From Isoetes taiwanensis (lineage: Eukaryota; Streptophyta; Lycopodiopsida; Isoetales; Isoetaceae), in assembly GCA_021234155.1 (NCBI GenBank), contig JAJEKV010000003.1:27077166-27141165 (forward strand): 64,000 nt of DNA. The letters are read 5' to 3'. Below, in pieces: positions 25,160 to 36,383 of the stretch. The notes beneath the pieces are model-generated. The model was not told the DNA's origin. It searched no databases and saw only the letters and a program-made list of their open reading frames with translations. The stretch's first letter is position 1; each line of letters opens with the position of its first letter. The translations under genes were made by a program, and so were the position numbers.

Positions 25160-25290
25160 ATTGTGGCGGTGGTCTAGTTGTTACACCTTTAGTTGACTAC
25201 AACTGAGTGGGAGACCTCAGTGAGTTGTAAGTCTCACCATACGGGTGTGTCGCACCGTAAGGTGCCCTTTTCGTCAATTTAAAAAAAAAG
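25160..25290 (+). mobile_element. tRNA-derived SINE
   Basis: The head contains GGCGGTGGTCTAGTTGTTAC, and TGGTCTAGTTG at 25170-25180 fits the Pol III A box (TRGYNNARNNG) exactly. A degenerate B box, GAGTTGTAAGTCTCACC, follows at 25222-25238, about 40 bp later as in tRNA genes. The element ends in a short A tail (25281-25289). No clear target duplication was seen. It lies just upstream of the WW-gene promoter, in the opposite orientation to that gene. Confidence 0.7.
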
Positions 25291-26270
25291 GTGCTAATGC
25301 ACTGTGGCTTGCCCTTAAATCTGTTAGAAATGAAGAATGAAACTTGTCTTGAAAATTGAAATAATAAAGGTGCGACCAGGTGAGCTCAAAACTATTCCTT
25401 AACAGTTGTGCCCCAAGTCATGAATGAACGAAGCTTTGGCATTCTGCAGGCTCTTCCGCCTTCTTCCTGCCTCTGCTTCGCCTCCACTGCCTTCTGTCCG
25501 CCTCCTCCGCCTTCTGCCTGTCTCTGCTCCTCTACATCTATAATAGCAGATGGGCAATCTGCCACAGAGTTTATGAAGGTCTGGTCGGAGATGAACAAGG
25601 GTCTCCAATATCAACACCACCTAAATTCTTCGCCTCTCTAATCGGTGCGGAGTTTTTAAATGCAATAAATTGCAGAGCAGGGTGGACGCCAACGCTTCAC
25701 CAACCAACCAACATGCCAACCAGCATACCAGGGCTTTGCCCAGGCATTCCAGCCAGCGGCGGTGGCGCAACTAAATGAGCAATTTTGGCATATCTGACAA
25801 GAAACAAGGCTTCACCAAATCCAATAATCAGAAGCAAAAAATAGCTCAAATTTCTGCTTTGAAGTAGAGTTTAAGCTGATCGATAATTTGAAATGTCAAA
25901 CCGGAAGAACACGCTCTCTTCTCATGTATGCAGCATCAAATGCTCTAAACCCATGAAACCAGAGAAGCCCAATATATTGTTGAACTCAGACCCAAGAGAT
26001 AAACCCACCTGAAATCAATGTTGGAGCAGAACAAAATATCTGGAAAAAAAATGGGTAATGAAATGCGATGTGGACAGCAGTGCAAGGGGCCATAATCTGA
26101 AGATGGGCTATGGAAACGACTGAAGGCAGAGGGAGGGGGCAGAAGTGAAGGGTGAAGGATTGAGCAGGTGGGATGAAGATTTTAAAATAGAATAGAATAG
26201 AGTTTTTATCATCCACGAAGACCAATTGGCCTATCGGATCCAAAAAAGAGGCGCAACAAGCGTATTAGTG
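25291..26270. other. intergenic, no gene recognised
   Basis: A segment near 25450-25530 repeats TTCTGCCTS / CTCTGCTTCGCCTCC phrases. GAATAGAATAGAATAG occurs near 26185-26200; a similar short run lies at 25065-25080 upstream of the SINE. No domain was recognised. Confidence 0.4.
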
Positions 26271-26289
26271 TTCATGTTATAAAACCTCC

Positions 26290-28790
26290 GCCCCGAAGGG
26301 TTTAGGGGATGGCGTGACAGGAATAGGATTGTTGTCAAACTGTATAAAGTAAAGAAATATGTGCACATATCAGTCAAGTACCCGAGGACCGAGCTTATCT
26401 CGGCGATCCATGACCTCTTGAAGGTATGATCCCAATATCTGTACTGAGGCCGTGCTCAACATCTCATACAGGGGATGGCTAGGATGGACCAGCTCAGCAT
26501 AGCATATCCGAATGTCATTATATATCAAGCAGCTCTGAAGGATGTGTCATTCGTCTTCCACAGCTCCAACTTGGCCGCGTTGACAAAGCCTCTCCTCACG
26601 CGGCTCCCAATTCATCTTCCCGTCTCAATCCGGAGATGGTGTATACTTGTGCAGATATAAGCAATGGATCTATGCTTTTTCATGGGTAGATGAGTGCGCA
26701 TGTAGCATTGTGGGCTTCGCTCCAACATGGAGTTTATGTGGCATTGGTAATGTGTCGTCTTGACCTGTTCAATGGTGCTGGCATCTCATAGCTTACTGAG
26801 AAAGCATGTTTCAGGGTATTGTAAGAGATTATGATGATTTGTTTCCGTTTGCACTCGGATGCACCTGTGCTCCTGTACATTCCATCTGGCCAGCCACTGA
26901 GCTCTCTTTTCCCGTCAGCAGGCCTTTAGGCGTTGAGGCCCATTGCCACAGTGTAAGCGAGGTTAGGAAGACAAGTATTGTCCATACTGACATCTTCTGG
27001 AAGTAGATGATGTGTCTATCAAGGGCCCCCCTCTGAAGAGGCAAAAAACATGTCTCCTGCAACAATATCTGGTTTGGAAATGTGGACTTTACCCCCAGGG
27101 CATGTGCTAAGAAAGCTTTCTGTACCTGCTCCAGTTCATTCCAAGTGGCGAGGGAAACCACCGGGCCCTAGACCTCGACCCTATACAAAAGCACAGGTTC
27201 TACTAGCACCTTGAATAGGTGCGACTAGTGGGCCCAATCATATAGCTCTGTCTTTTGGCTATTGTTTTGCATCGCATAAAGTGCCTTACATGGAATTGTC
27301 CTAGTTCATGGCACACGGGAACTCTACCCCCAAATATTTGTAAGCGGGCACCACTTCAATATTTTGGCTACGATAAGTGAGAGTTGGGGCCCTTGCTGGC
27401 ATACGGACGATATTAGGACCACTTTGGTCTTGGCCAAGTTGACACACATGTCAGTCACCTGGAAAAATGTGTCCTGGGCATCGAGATGGCATTGCATGTC
27501 TGCCTGAGTGTGAGCCAAAAGGTCCACATCATCAGCATAGATCAGCTGCCTGGTGATCTGGTGTAGAAGTTGAGCCCCATTGCCTATATTAGCTGCAAGC
27601 CATCTCTCCAACTGATCAATGTACAGGCCAAATAGTGTAGGAGAGAGAGGGCATCCCTGGCGGATCCCGATACTGCTCTCGAATAGTTGGCCCGCTGGTT
27701 GCAGCCGGCCTGTGCATGTCTCATATAACCTGTACAGCGCATTTTGCAGTTCTGCAGGGATGTCTAGCTGTTGCAATCTTGTCCACAACTTATCCAGAGG
27801 CACAATGTCAAAAGTCTTAGCGAAGTCTATGAAGCATCAATACAAATCATGTCGACAGTTCCTGTTGTCCTCAACCAGAGTCCGCAGCGTGAAGATATGA
27901 CCAATGGTTGAGTGCTTCGGCCTGAATCCTACCAGCGTAAGTTCCTGCACTTCCCCTGCCTCTGCCCATCTTGTTAAGTGCTGCTCAAGGATCCCCCAAG
28001 GAGCTTTGCAAACATGAGCTGATCATGATGGTCCGGTAATTGGTGGGGCAATGGGGGTCTCCTGCCTTGTAGATTGGGACAACCCTGCTAGTGGTCCACT
28101 GCAAGGGAAAACTATCCCGTAAATCCTTGTTGAACATGGCGGTTAGTACTGGTGACATGGATGGTTCTACCCACTTAACTCGCCTGCATGCCGTCAAGGT
28201 CTGGCGCTTTTCCATTGGCTAGACGTTCCAGCCCCTGTGGTACCTCCACTTCTGTGATTTCCAGCACCGGGCCCTGCTACGGGGGTAATCTTGCCCGTGC
28301 ACCCTCAAGATTATAGAGTTGCTATAGGTATTTCCCCCATTGTTCCGGGTGATATTTCCTATGGGCGATACTGGCCTCCCGAGCACTCTTTGCCAGAAGG
28401 TCCTGGGATGGCGTTCCAAAAGGAAGAACATTTCATATTGATGGGCTGCAATGTACCTAGCCTTTCTAGCCTTAAGGAAAATGCGATATTGTCTGACCGC
28501 ATCCGGGCGCAGAGCAGGATCTGTGACTTGACGGAGCTAGCGTTTGCATTCTTTGCACTCAGCATCAAGCCACTAGTTACACAGAAAGGTCGTAGCCCCG
28601 GAGCTTTGTTGGCGACGGCTTCTCCCAAAACATCTTTCTGCAGCAGTCCCGAGGACGTCAATGAGTCTGCCTGCTTGCTGCTTCAGCGATGAGCACTGTG
28701 AAATGCTTGCCAAGTCCTCCATAAGCATCTGGGAGTAAGTATAAGCGTGAGTAAAAGCATGCAGTGATGTATAAAAAACGTGCATTTTGA
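26290..28790 (-). pseudogene. LINE (non-LTR retrotransposon) reverse transcriptase, decayed
   Basis: Minus-strand reading gives LINE RT blocks in order, across several frames. RVVPIYKAGDPHCPTNYRTI lies near 28100-28020. IRQGCPLSPTLFGLYIDQLE lies near 27675-27610. QLIYADDVDLLAHTQADMQ lies near 27550-27490. A thumb-like region, then ELEQVQKAFLAHALGV, lies near 27140-27080. Upstream of the RT (28660-28220) is a linker with LRARKARYI-like sequence. Frameshifts and stops are frequent. It belongs to the same general family as the 30.3-kb and 37.7-kb fragments; 27.92-28.48 kb matches 37.72-38.30 kb closely. No endonuclease domain was recognised, so the copy is probably 5'-truncated. Confidence 0.82.
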
Positions 28791-28879
28791 CGCCACATTT
28801 TTGTACCTTCTTTGTGGTAGAATCAGGTGGTACATAGAGAAGCAGAGATTGTGGGAGTGTGAAATAATGAGTGTCGGTT

Positions 28880-29042
28880 ATTTTGAATTTTATGTCACGT
28901 CATTGTCCCTATTCTCAAATTAGAAAAATAATCACCTCTTCTTCTGTTTTTTTGCTGCTTTTTGCCGATTGAACCCTATGGATGCCATATTGTTCGATTT
29001 ATTTCTATCTCTGTGTTCGGCCTTGCTTTATGCTTCAAGCGT
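28880..29042. other. AT-rich linker
   Basis: Short non-coding stretch between the minus-strand LINE and the duplicated T-rich unit. Nothing was recognised. Confidence 0.3.
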
Positions 29043-30264
29043 CTTTGTTCTAAGCTATAGTTACCCACTATAGCTTATTACACCTCTCTTCTCGTTGGAA
29101 TTGCCCCATCTGTCTGGTTGCATCTTGGTGCTCGTTGCTCGTAGGATTCTTATTTTTGTTCATTCGTCCAATTGCGAGTTGTTCCTCTTACCTTTCGGAA
29201 TTCGAAAGCCAGTTTCTATGCCCCTCGCTTCCTCACTTCATTTCTCCTGCATTTTCAATCTAGCTCTATCTATTCGTTCGCTCGGTTTGGGATGTTTTCA
29301 GTTTGTAGTCCCTTGATGTCGTCTTCCACATGTGCCAGATAGTTCTATTTCACTTCTTGGGATTCGTTGTTCAAATCTCGATAGTTCTGTCTACTCCTTT
29401 ATATTGTTTCATTAGTCTCGGGGGCGTCTTATATGTTGTTGTTGTGCTTGAAAGTTCGCTTGGGACCATTATAACATTGGAATTTAGTTTCCCTCCCCCC
29501 CCCCCTTTTTTGGTACCTTGATTCTTCTATTTTGTTGTTCATGTGCTCTTTCTGGTCGTAGTTTGTTGTGTGTCCGGTGCTCATGTTTGTCTTTTACGCA
29601 TTTCATTTTGCTTCTTAGTCTCGGCTTTCTTATTTGTTAAAGCATGGTTGGTTCGCATCATCTTTAATCTGGTATCATCATGCCTCCATCTTCCCTCCCA
29701 TTATTGCTAGGTTTTGCATTCGATGACTAGTTTTTCATCGTCAATATTCTTATCTATTGTATCGCCTCGACTCCCTTGGATTCACCAATCTCATTCAGCT
29801 ATTGTTTCACCTTTGGCGCACCCTAGGTATTGGTTGCTCCTTGTATGTTTTTGACATCCTTTGTTTCTTTGTCACTCCCTACCAGGTCACTCCATTTCTA
29901 AGTCATTTCTTCATCACGCAATTTTCATAAGTTTTATAGTTGTTTCCCATGATGACTCTTTCCGCATTTATGCAACTAAGACAATAGTCTTCACTCCTTA
30001 GTTGCCCGCTATAGTTTATTACACCATTCTGCTCATCTGGATTGCTCCATTGATCTGTTTTCTTCTTGGCATTTTTTCCTTCATAGGATTATTAGTTTGT
30101 TCATTTGTCCAGTTGTGAGCTTGTTCCTCTTACCCTTCCATGTTCGGTAACAGGTTTCTATGCCCCATCCCTCCCCCCGAGTTTTTTCATTTCTCAAGTA
30201 TTTTCTATTTAGTGTTGTCTAGTCTCCACTTAGTTTGGGATTTTTCATCCAGTTGCTTCGCTCT

Positions 30265-31640
30265 ATCTATGGTCCCCTAGACAATTGCTCTATGCAGATG
30301 ATGTAGACTTGCTATCCCATACAGCCAGGAGTATGCAGCAGCATTTGGACTCTCTTAGTGGGTTCTGTGACACAACAGGAATGACGGTGAACCTGCAGAA
30401 AACTAAGCTCCTGGCAGTCCTCTCCTCGCAGCATGATATTCCATATCTCTATTACAGAGGACAGAAGGTGGATGTTGTAAGGACCTTCAAGTATCTGGGA
30501 ATCGACTTTTGCGCTAGCATGTTATGGGATGACTGTGTGGAAAGACGGGTCAGGGATGGAAAGCCCTGTATGATGCTATGCGTAATAGCTGCTGAGAATA
30601 GACCTATGTGGACGGGCACGAGCACACCTGCTCGTGAAAGCTTTCGTTGAACCAAGATTGTTGTATGGGGTAGAGGTCCGGGGTCCGTAAATTAGCAAGA
30701 ACACCAGGATAAGCTAGAGAGGGTGCAAAAGGCCTTCTTAACATACGCCTAGGTATCAAGGACACGGTGCCTTATCGATTTTGCTATATGAGATCGGGTT
30801 TCGCCCCTGCAACATTCCGCTATGCGCAGACATCTTGCATATTTCCACAAGGTCACCAGCGTGGATGCACAACGTCTTCCCCCGAGGGCTTTGTTATTGG
30901 CACAAGAGCCACAACGACTCAAGAGGGTATGGCAGATAACCGCCGTGGGTGGTTCGCAACGTGGTCTATAGACTACCGCCAGATTGTGGCTATGCTCGAT
31001 GCCCGGGACAGCCGCGACACCTGAATGAGCGCTTTGCCACCACTCTGTGGGATGCAACCACTCGTGCAAAGCCTAAAACAGAGCACTACCACACGCAAGT
31101 TAATCCAACACTGGAACATGGCCCACACCAGTATTTGAAAGCGATATATCTATGAAGAAACGAGAGCTATTGCCTCCGCGGAGGACGGGTCCCATCATCT
31201 CGTAATTGAAACAGTCGTTGGGACTACGATGGAGGGCGAGAATCCCCGGCATGAGAGAATATGCCAGTGTTGCCACATGCGACAAGAGAGGATGAGCACC
31301 ATGCTCGCAAGAGTGTCCGGCATATATGCATATCCGAGCAACACATGCTGATCTTAGATGCTCTGAGGCACCGCTGCATCAATTGCTGGCATCGCCAATG
31401 GTTGCACGTCTCGCATCCTACATTTTGCAAGTCTCTACCGTTAGAGAATCCCTCGCAGGACAAGGGATCTGAGAGCCTACTACCAGGGTTTTTCCTCCCA
31501 TGTGGGGGTTTTTTCATCCCAGTAGTAGGGACACATTGTATAGTAGCATTTGTCTTTTTGGTGTGGTTTTATCTGCTTTGTGTACTGCATGTACCGTCTC
31601 ATAGGTCAAGTTTGGCCTCCGCGGACGTTAAAATATACTT
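30265..31640 (+). pseudogene. LINE fragment, RT 3' half, inserted in the T-rich repeat
   Basis: It starts abruptly at the RT active-site block (LYADDVDLLSHTARSMQQHL, 30287) and continues with DTTGMTVNLQKTKLLAVLS and RTFKYLGIDF to ~30530. Frames then break. The C-terminal cysteine-rich region is recognisable only as CQCCHM near 31262-31280. The 3' end at 31601-31631 shares ATAGG...GGCCTCC(G/A)C(G/A)GACGT with the end of the 33-36-kb LINE and is followed by a CTTCCTTC simple repeat. It is 5'-truncated. Confidence 0.8.
31476..31529 (+). other. hairpin module with two GGGTTTTT...TCC/TCATCCC blocks
   Basis: CCTACTAC (31476-31483) pairs with GTAGTAGG (31522-31529). The loop holds AGGGTTTTTCCTCCC and GGGGGTTTTTTCATCCC. 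A near copy with a different closing stem occurs near the 3' end of the DIRS-type element at 52567-52625. Confidence 0.7.
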
Positions 31641-32457
31641 CCTTCCTTTCCTTCCTTCCTAATGTCATCTTCTGACAGTGCCGGATAATTCCATTCATTT
31701 CCTCCATATACTGTCCAGTCCTCTTTATATTGCTTCATTGGCCTCAGGGTCCCCGATGTAAGTTGTCTTGTATGTTGTTACTATTCTTGATAGTTCTTTT
31801 GGGTCCATTGTGCATGGATGATATATGTTGGAATTTAGTCTTTGATTTTCTCAGTATTTGTCATGCGAATTTTCGTTGTCGTTGTTAGTGCTTTGATTCT
31901 CCAGTATGGTTTCATGTGCTCCTTGTTGTGGTCATAGTTTGTGGCTTATGTTTGGTTTTTGCATCTAGATGTTGAAGCATTCCATTTGCCCCATTATTTT
32001 CGCTTTCTTTTTGTTAATCGTGGTTGGCTCGCATCATCTTTTTAAAGTTTGTATCATTTGTCTTCGTCTTCCTCCCACCATTCCTTGTTAGGTTTTGCAT
32101 TTGATGGCTGGTTTTTTCACCTTCAATATTCTCACATTTTGTCTCACTTCAGCTCCCTTTGGGTTCACCTATCTCATTCGGTAGTTGTTTCTTCTTTGGC
32201 ACGCCCACAATATCGGTTGCTCCTCGAATATTATTCTTTGTCGTTCTTTACCAGGGCACTTCAGTTCCAAGTCAGTTCTTCATCACACAATGGTCTTAGT
32301 TTCATAGTTGTTTCCCATGATATCTCTTTTCTGCATCTCCGCCGCTAAGAAATCACCAGCCCCCTTAGTGATTTTACTTGTTTTTGCTCATAGTTTTAGT
32401 TTGTGATTGGAGGAGGTAGGTTCCTCTTTGTATCAGGTGTTGTTGCTTTGCAAAGGA

Positions 32458-32520
32458 CCTTTCCCTAGAATGCCATGGTTCTCTTCTTATATAGAAGAGA
32501 ACCATCATTCTGGGAAAAGG
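32458..32520. other. near-perfect 63-bp hairpin
   Basis: ATGGTTCTCTTCT and AGAAGAGAACCAT form a perfect 13-bp stem around a TATAT loop (32475-32505). Pairing continues outward through AGAATG/CATTCT and CCTTTCCC/GGGAAAAGG with small bulges. It could be a small foldback element or a small-RNA precursor. Confidence 0.75.
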
Positions 32521-32869
32521 GATGCTAGTTTTGGCATCACGCCATTTTGGACGTCAAATCTATCTATAGCTTGAGCCTTCTATGGCGCAGGCTTTCTTTG
32601 GCTCTGTCTACTATATATCCATGTTGCTTGCTAGCATTCCTCATCGACATTTCCTCTGAGCTGACTTCTGTTTGTTCCAGAGTTTCCCTCCCTCCTCGCT
32701 CACGAAGTCTAGTCACTTAGGGCATCGCCTTTAACAACTGTTGTGGTCTCTTCGTTCCTCTAGTGAATTTTGGATCGACTCTTCTCTTTTATATCTTTGT
32801 GGTTGATGGGCTCTGCAATTTCGGTGTAGCACTTGTAAACTGTAGCACTTGAGACCCACCGGTGGGAGG

Positions 32870-32999
<130 letters not shown>

Positions 33000-33003
33000 A
33001 CTT

Positions 33004-35491
33004 GCTGATGTGATATGTTTTGTAGAGACGAAAGAACATGAGCTGTATGATTTGCCGCAGATTGATGGTTTTAATAAAATATATTCGGTAAGAAATAACC
33101 GATTCAAACAGGGAGATAATGGTAATGGAGGAGTTGCTTGTTACGTGAAGACATGCATTCATCATTTGGTTCGGGGATCAAAAAAGACTTAAACAACCAG
33201 ATATATATGGCTTGCAATTCGGGGGGATACATCACCTTTTCTATTTAGCAAGCAGTGCTATTACGCCCCAAGACACAAAGGGATATACCAGAATAGTGAA
33301 GCTTCAGGTGAGGATCTATACTTTGAACTTGAGCAAGATATAATGCAGTTTCAAGAAAAAGGAGAGGTTATCTTAACTGGAGATTTTAATAGTAGAACTG
33401 GAAAAAAGCAAGCCACTGCTTATACAGGAGAGCATGATCCACTCTGGTTAGATACCATGAGTGATGCTGAGTTAAAGCAGGAAGGATGGTATAGAGAATC
33501 TAGTGATGGGATAATCACCCGATCTGGACGACAGCTTCTCCATCTCTGCTGCAGTACGGATTTACTAATATGTAATGGTATTAGTAAGTTCCCTTCCACC
33601 TCCCAATGTACATGTAGAACCAGAAGTGTTGTAGACTATGTGATTGCCTCCAATGAAACTATAAACCATTTGGAATTCTATGTTATGGATGAGCAAACCG
33701 AATCGGATCATGTCCCTTTGGCCATCAAACTACCTGTTATGGTATGTAACATTGAACAATCACCAGGAAGCATCTCGGGGGTGAGACTAAACCGCAAGAA
33801 AGCGTACCACTATGGGCAAATAGTGGAAGACCTAGTTGCAAACACCAAGTGGACAGATGATGCAAGTGAAATTAGCAAAGCTGTACATGAGATCTTAACC
33901 GAGGCATCGAACAGAAGTTTCACATCTCAGCGTGTGCAAAAAGGTATGAAATGCAATTCCTGGTTTGATTCTGAGTGTAGGCTTGCAAAGAGAAAATTCA
34001 GAAATAGCATGGGGGAAAGACGAGACCAGCATAGAAAGGAATACCATAAGATTGTTAGGAAAAAGAAAAGGAAGTTTATAAGAGATCAGCAGATAGCATT
34101 GGTAGATCAATATCAGCTAGAGCCAAAACTATTCTGGAATAGGCTGAAAGGCACTATAAAACAAGCAGTCCCCCTTACCGCGAGTGACCTGTGGAAACAG
34201 GTTAAAAAACTTTACCATGATGAAGGGATACCGGGTGAAGTGAAACGGGAATCAAAAATGATAATTAATGATGAGGATGTGGCTGAAGGTATAAAGCACC
34301 TTGCTAATGGGAAAGCTAAAGATGTTCATGGATTATGTGCTGAACACTTGAAGTGGGCAGGAGAGACGCTTTGTAGCAAGATTACTCAAATGTTTAATGC
34401 AGCTATGGTACAAGGATTCCCCCAGGAGTGGCAAATGAATAGAGTGGTCCCAATTCATAAAAGTGGGGCGAAAACAGATGCAAATAATTATAGGACGCTT
34501 ATGGTGAGTAGTTTATTCTCGAAATTGTTTGCTACAATCATAGAAAGAAAGATAAGTAGTTGGGCTGAAAAAGAGAAGGTAAGGGCTGAAACACAAGCTG
34601 GGTTCAGACCCAATAGGTCCACAATGGATCATCTACTTGTTCTAAAAACCATCATGGATTCGGTGAAAGGTACAAAGATAGCGGCATACATCTTGTTTGT
34701 TGATTTCAGGAAAGCATTTGATAAAGTACCAAGGAAGCAATTATGGGAAAGAATGGAAAAGCTGAATGTGCCTAAAGACTTACAGGAGGCGGTGCGGGTA
34801 TTATATGAAAAAGTTTTGGTGCAACTATCCATGCCTCTTGCATTGGAGATCCCGGACTGTGTGGATAGTAATGTAGGAGTGAAACAGGGGTGCCCGATGT
34901 CTCCGACATTATTTGGATTGTTCATTGATAGTCTGGAGGAGTGGCTTAGATGTCATGGGAGAGGAGGCATAGCCTTGAATGGATATGTTATACAGTTGCT
35001 CATGTATGCTGATGATGTTGTCATCTTTGTGCGCACACAGAGCATATGCAACAACATTTAGATTCACTGGCAGCCTTTTGTGAAATGAATGGCATGGAGG
35101 TTAATCTTGAGAAGACCAATATCATGACAGTGGGTGCACTAAAACAGGAAACTTTTAAATACAAGGGGAAGACAATAGATACATGTGACTCATATAAGTA
35201 CTTGGGGCTCATCATAAGCAGGAACCATAGGTGGAATACTTGCATAATACAAAGAATTGAGGGGGGTCTGAAAGCCTTATATGCTATGCAAAGCATGTGT
35301 AGAAGAATCTCACTTTGGAATTGGCAACTAAAAAGCAGATTATTTCATTCATTGGTGCAAAGTGTTGTCTTGTATGGCTGTGAGATCTGGGGTCCCGGGC
35401 TACCTAAATGCTTATGGGAGGATGTAGAACAAGTACTAAAGAAATTCCTGAGACTCGAATTAGGAGGAAGATCCAAACGCCATATCAAATG
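33004..35491 (+). pseudogene. LINE ORF2: APE-type endonuclease plus reverse transcriptase
   Basis: The endonuclease begins at DVICFVETKEHEL (33010), with GNGGVACYVK near 33125. After a frameshift near 33185 it continues through CYYAPRHKG, GDFNSRTG (~33380) and SDHVPLAI (~33708), the typical AP-endonuclease motifs. The RT follows in the same long frame to 35061: RVVPIHKSGAKTDANNYRT, AGFRPNRSTMDHL, FVDFRKAFDKVPR, VKQGCPMSPTLFGLFIDSLE and YADDVV (~35010). A second frameshift at ~35045 moves the reading to 35046-35492 (MEVNLEKTNIM, YKYLGLIIS, the RT thumb). The long central frame, about 620 codons without a stop, implies relatively recent insertion compared with the other LINE copies here. Confidence 0.9.
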
Positions 35492-35540
35492 ATGCTAGTG
35501 AATGCGCTTAATGCCCCTTGAGGTGTGAAGCGATACTCCA

Positions 35541-36221
35541 ATGCATACACGTGATCTTAAGAAGGTGAGGAGAATGGATGATACTAGACTACCACATCTG
35601 GCCCTGCAAGTAAGTGAACAAAAAGGATGGTTTTCAGATGTAAAAAAATGGTTAAAAAGATGGGAGATCAATTGGGAAGATGCAGTTCTATATGATGGGG
35701 ACCTTCGAGAATGGGTATGCGGGATGGTGAAGCGGAAATTATGGCAGGGACCTCTGACCAAAATGTTCCTGTACAGGCAAAATATGAACCCAGGATTGGG
35801 TATTGCAAAACACTTGAGTGAAGACATATCTGTTAAAAAACGACATACAATTAGTAGGATGCGGCTAAGCTCACATCGACTTGGAATTGAAGTGGGAAGA
35901 TGGGGGCAGTCCATTCCCAGAACGATGCGGGAATGTAAAGTATGTGGTAGCGGTGATATAGAAGACGAGGAGCATGTTTTGATATGGTGTCCAGCGTACA
36001 AAATGATACGAGACCGTTTTGGAATAGAGGCAAGTGATCTAACGGCGTTTTTCCTACTCCAGGGTGATAGAATAGGGTCATATTTAATAGAAGTATTGCA
36101 CTATAGAGAGATATGTGTGCGCAATGTAAATACTCTCTTAAATGAAAATGATGATGAGAGTGAGAGTGAGGAGCTAGATGAGGAAACTGAAACTCATCTA
36201 CTTTTTTATGAAGATATGTAA
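35541..36221 (+). pseudogene. LINE ORF2 C-terminal cysteine-rich region (separate frame)
   Basis: 226 codons open in a third frame after a break at ~35495-35540. The key motif CKVCGSGDIEDEEHVLIWC near 35935-35990 is a CCHC-like knuckle, preceded by MRLSSHRLGIEVGRWG. The same signature (SSHRLEIETGRW, CKLCSSGSVEDECHALLQC) is in the 40.6-kb LINE copy. The protein ends in an acidic tail. In an intact element it would be continuous with the RT. Confidence 0.85.
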
Positions 36222-36280
36222 AAGCATCGTCTTATAGGCCTGAGAGGCCTCCACAGACGTAATACATTTCATTTCATTTC

Positions 36281-36293
<13 letters not shown>

Positions 36294-36365
<72 letters not shown>

Positions 36366-36383
36366 GCTCTCTCTCTCTCTCTC
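36294..36383. repeat. (CT)n microsatellite, right of LINE
   Basis: CT dinucleotides broken once by AG near 36365. Weaker CT-rich and CATTATCTCT phrases continue to ~36430. Confidence 0.95.

Larger units (their letters stand above)
29043..32350. repeat. ~950-bp T-rich unit in tandem, second copy split by a LINE insertion
   Basis: Copy 1 runs about 29043-29985. Copy 2 begins near 30000, and 30000-30260 aligns with 29060-29310 (CTATAG(C/T)TTATTACACC, then TTCATT(C/T)GTCCA and GGTTTCTATGCCCC-like phrases). It stops at the LINE fragment and resumes near 31680, which aligns with 29332 onward (ATTCCATT/GTTCTATT, TTTATATTG(T/C)TTCATT, TTGGAATTTAGT, GGTTTTGCATT(C/T)GATG). Copies look roughly 70% alike by eye. 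The strand is T-rich and non-coding. The units could be old terminal repeats of some element or a local duplication. Confidence 0.72.
33000..36293 (+). mobile_element. LINE, nearly complete apart from 5' truncation
   Basis: Order: endonuclease, reverse transcriptase, cysteine-rich C-terminus, a short 3' UTR with ATAGG...GGCCTCCACAGACGTAA (36234-36262), then an (ATTTC)n tail running into (CT)n. The start of the endonuclease is missing. Both flanks are (CT)n, so a target duplication cannot be told from the microsatellite. Family-level placement (for example L2/RTE-like versus other APE-type LINEs) is not decided here. Confidence 0.85.
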
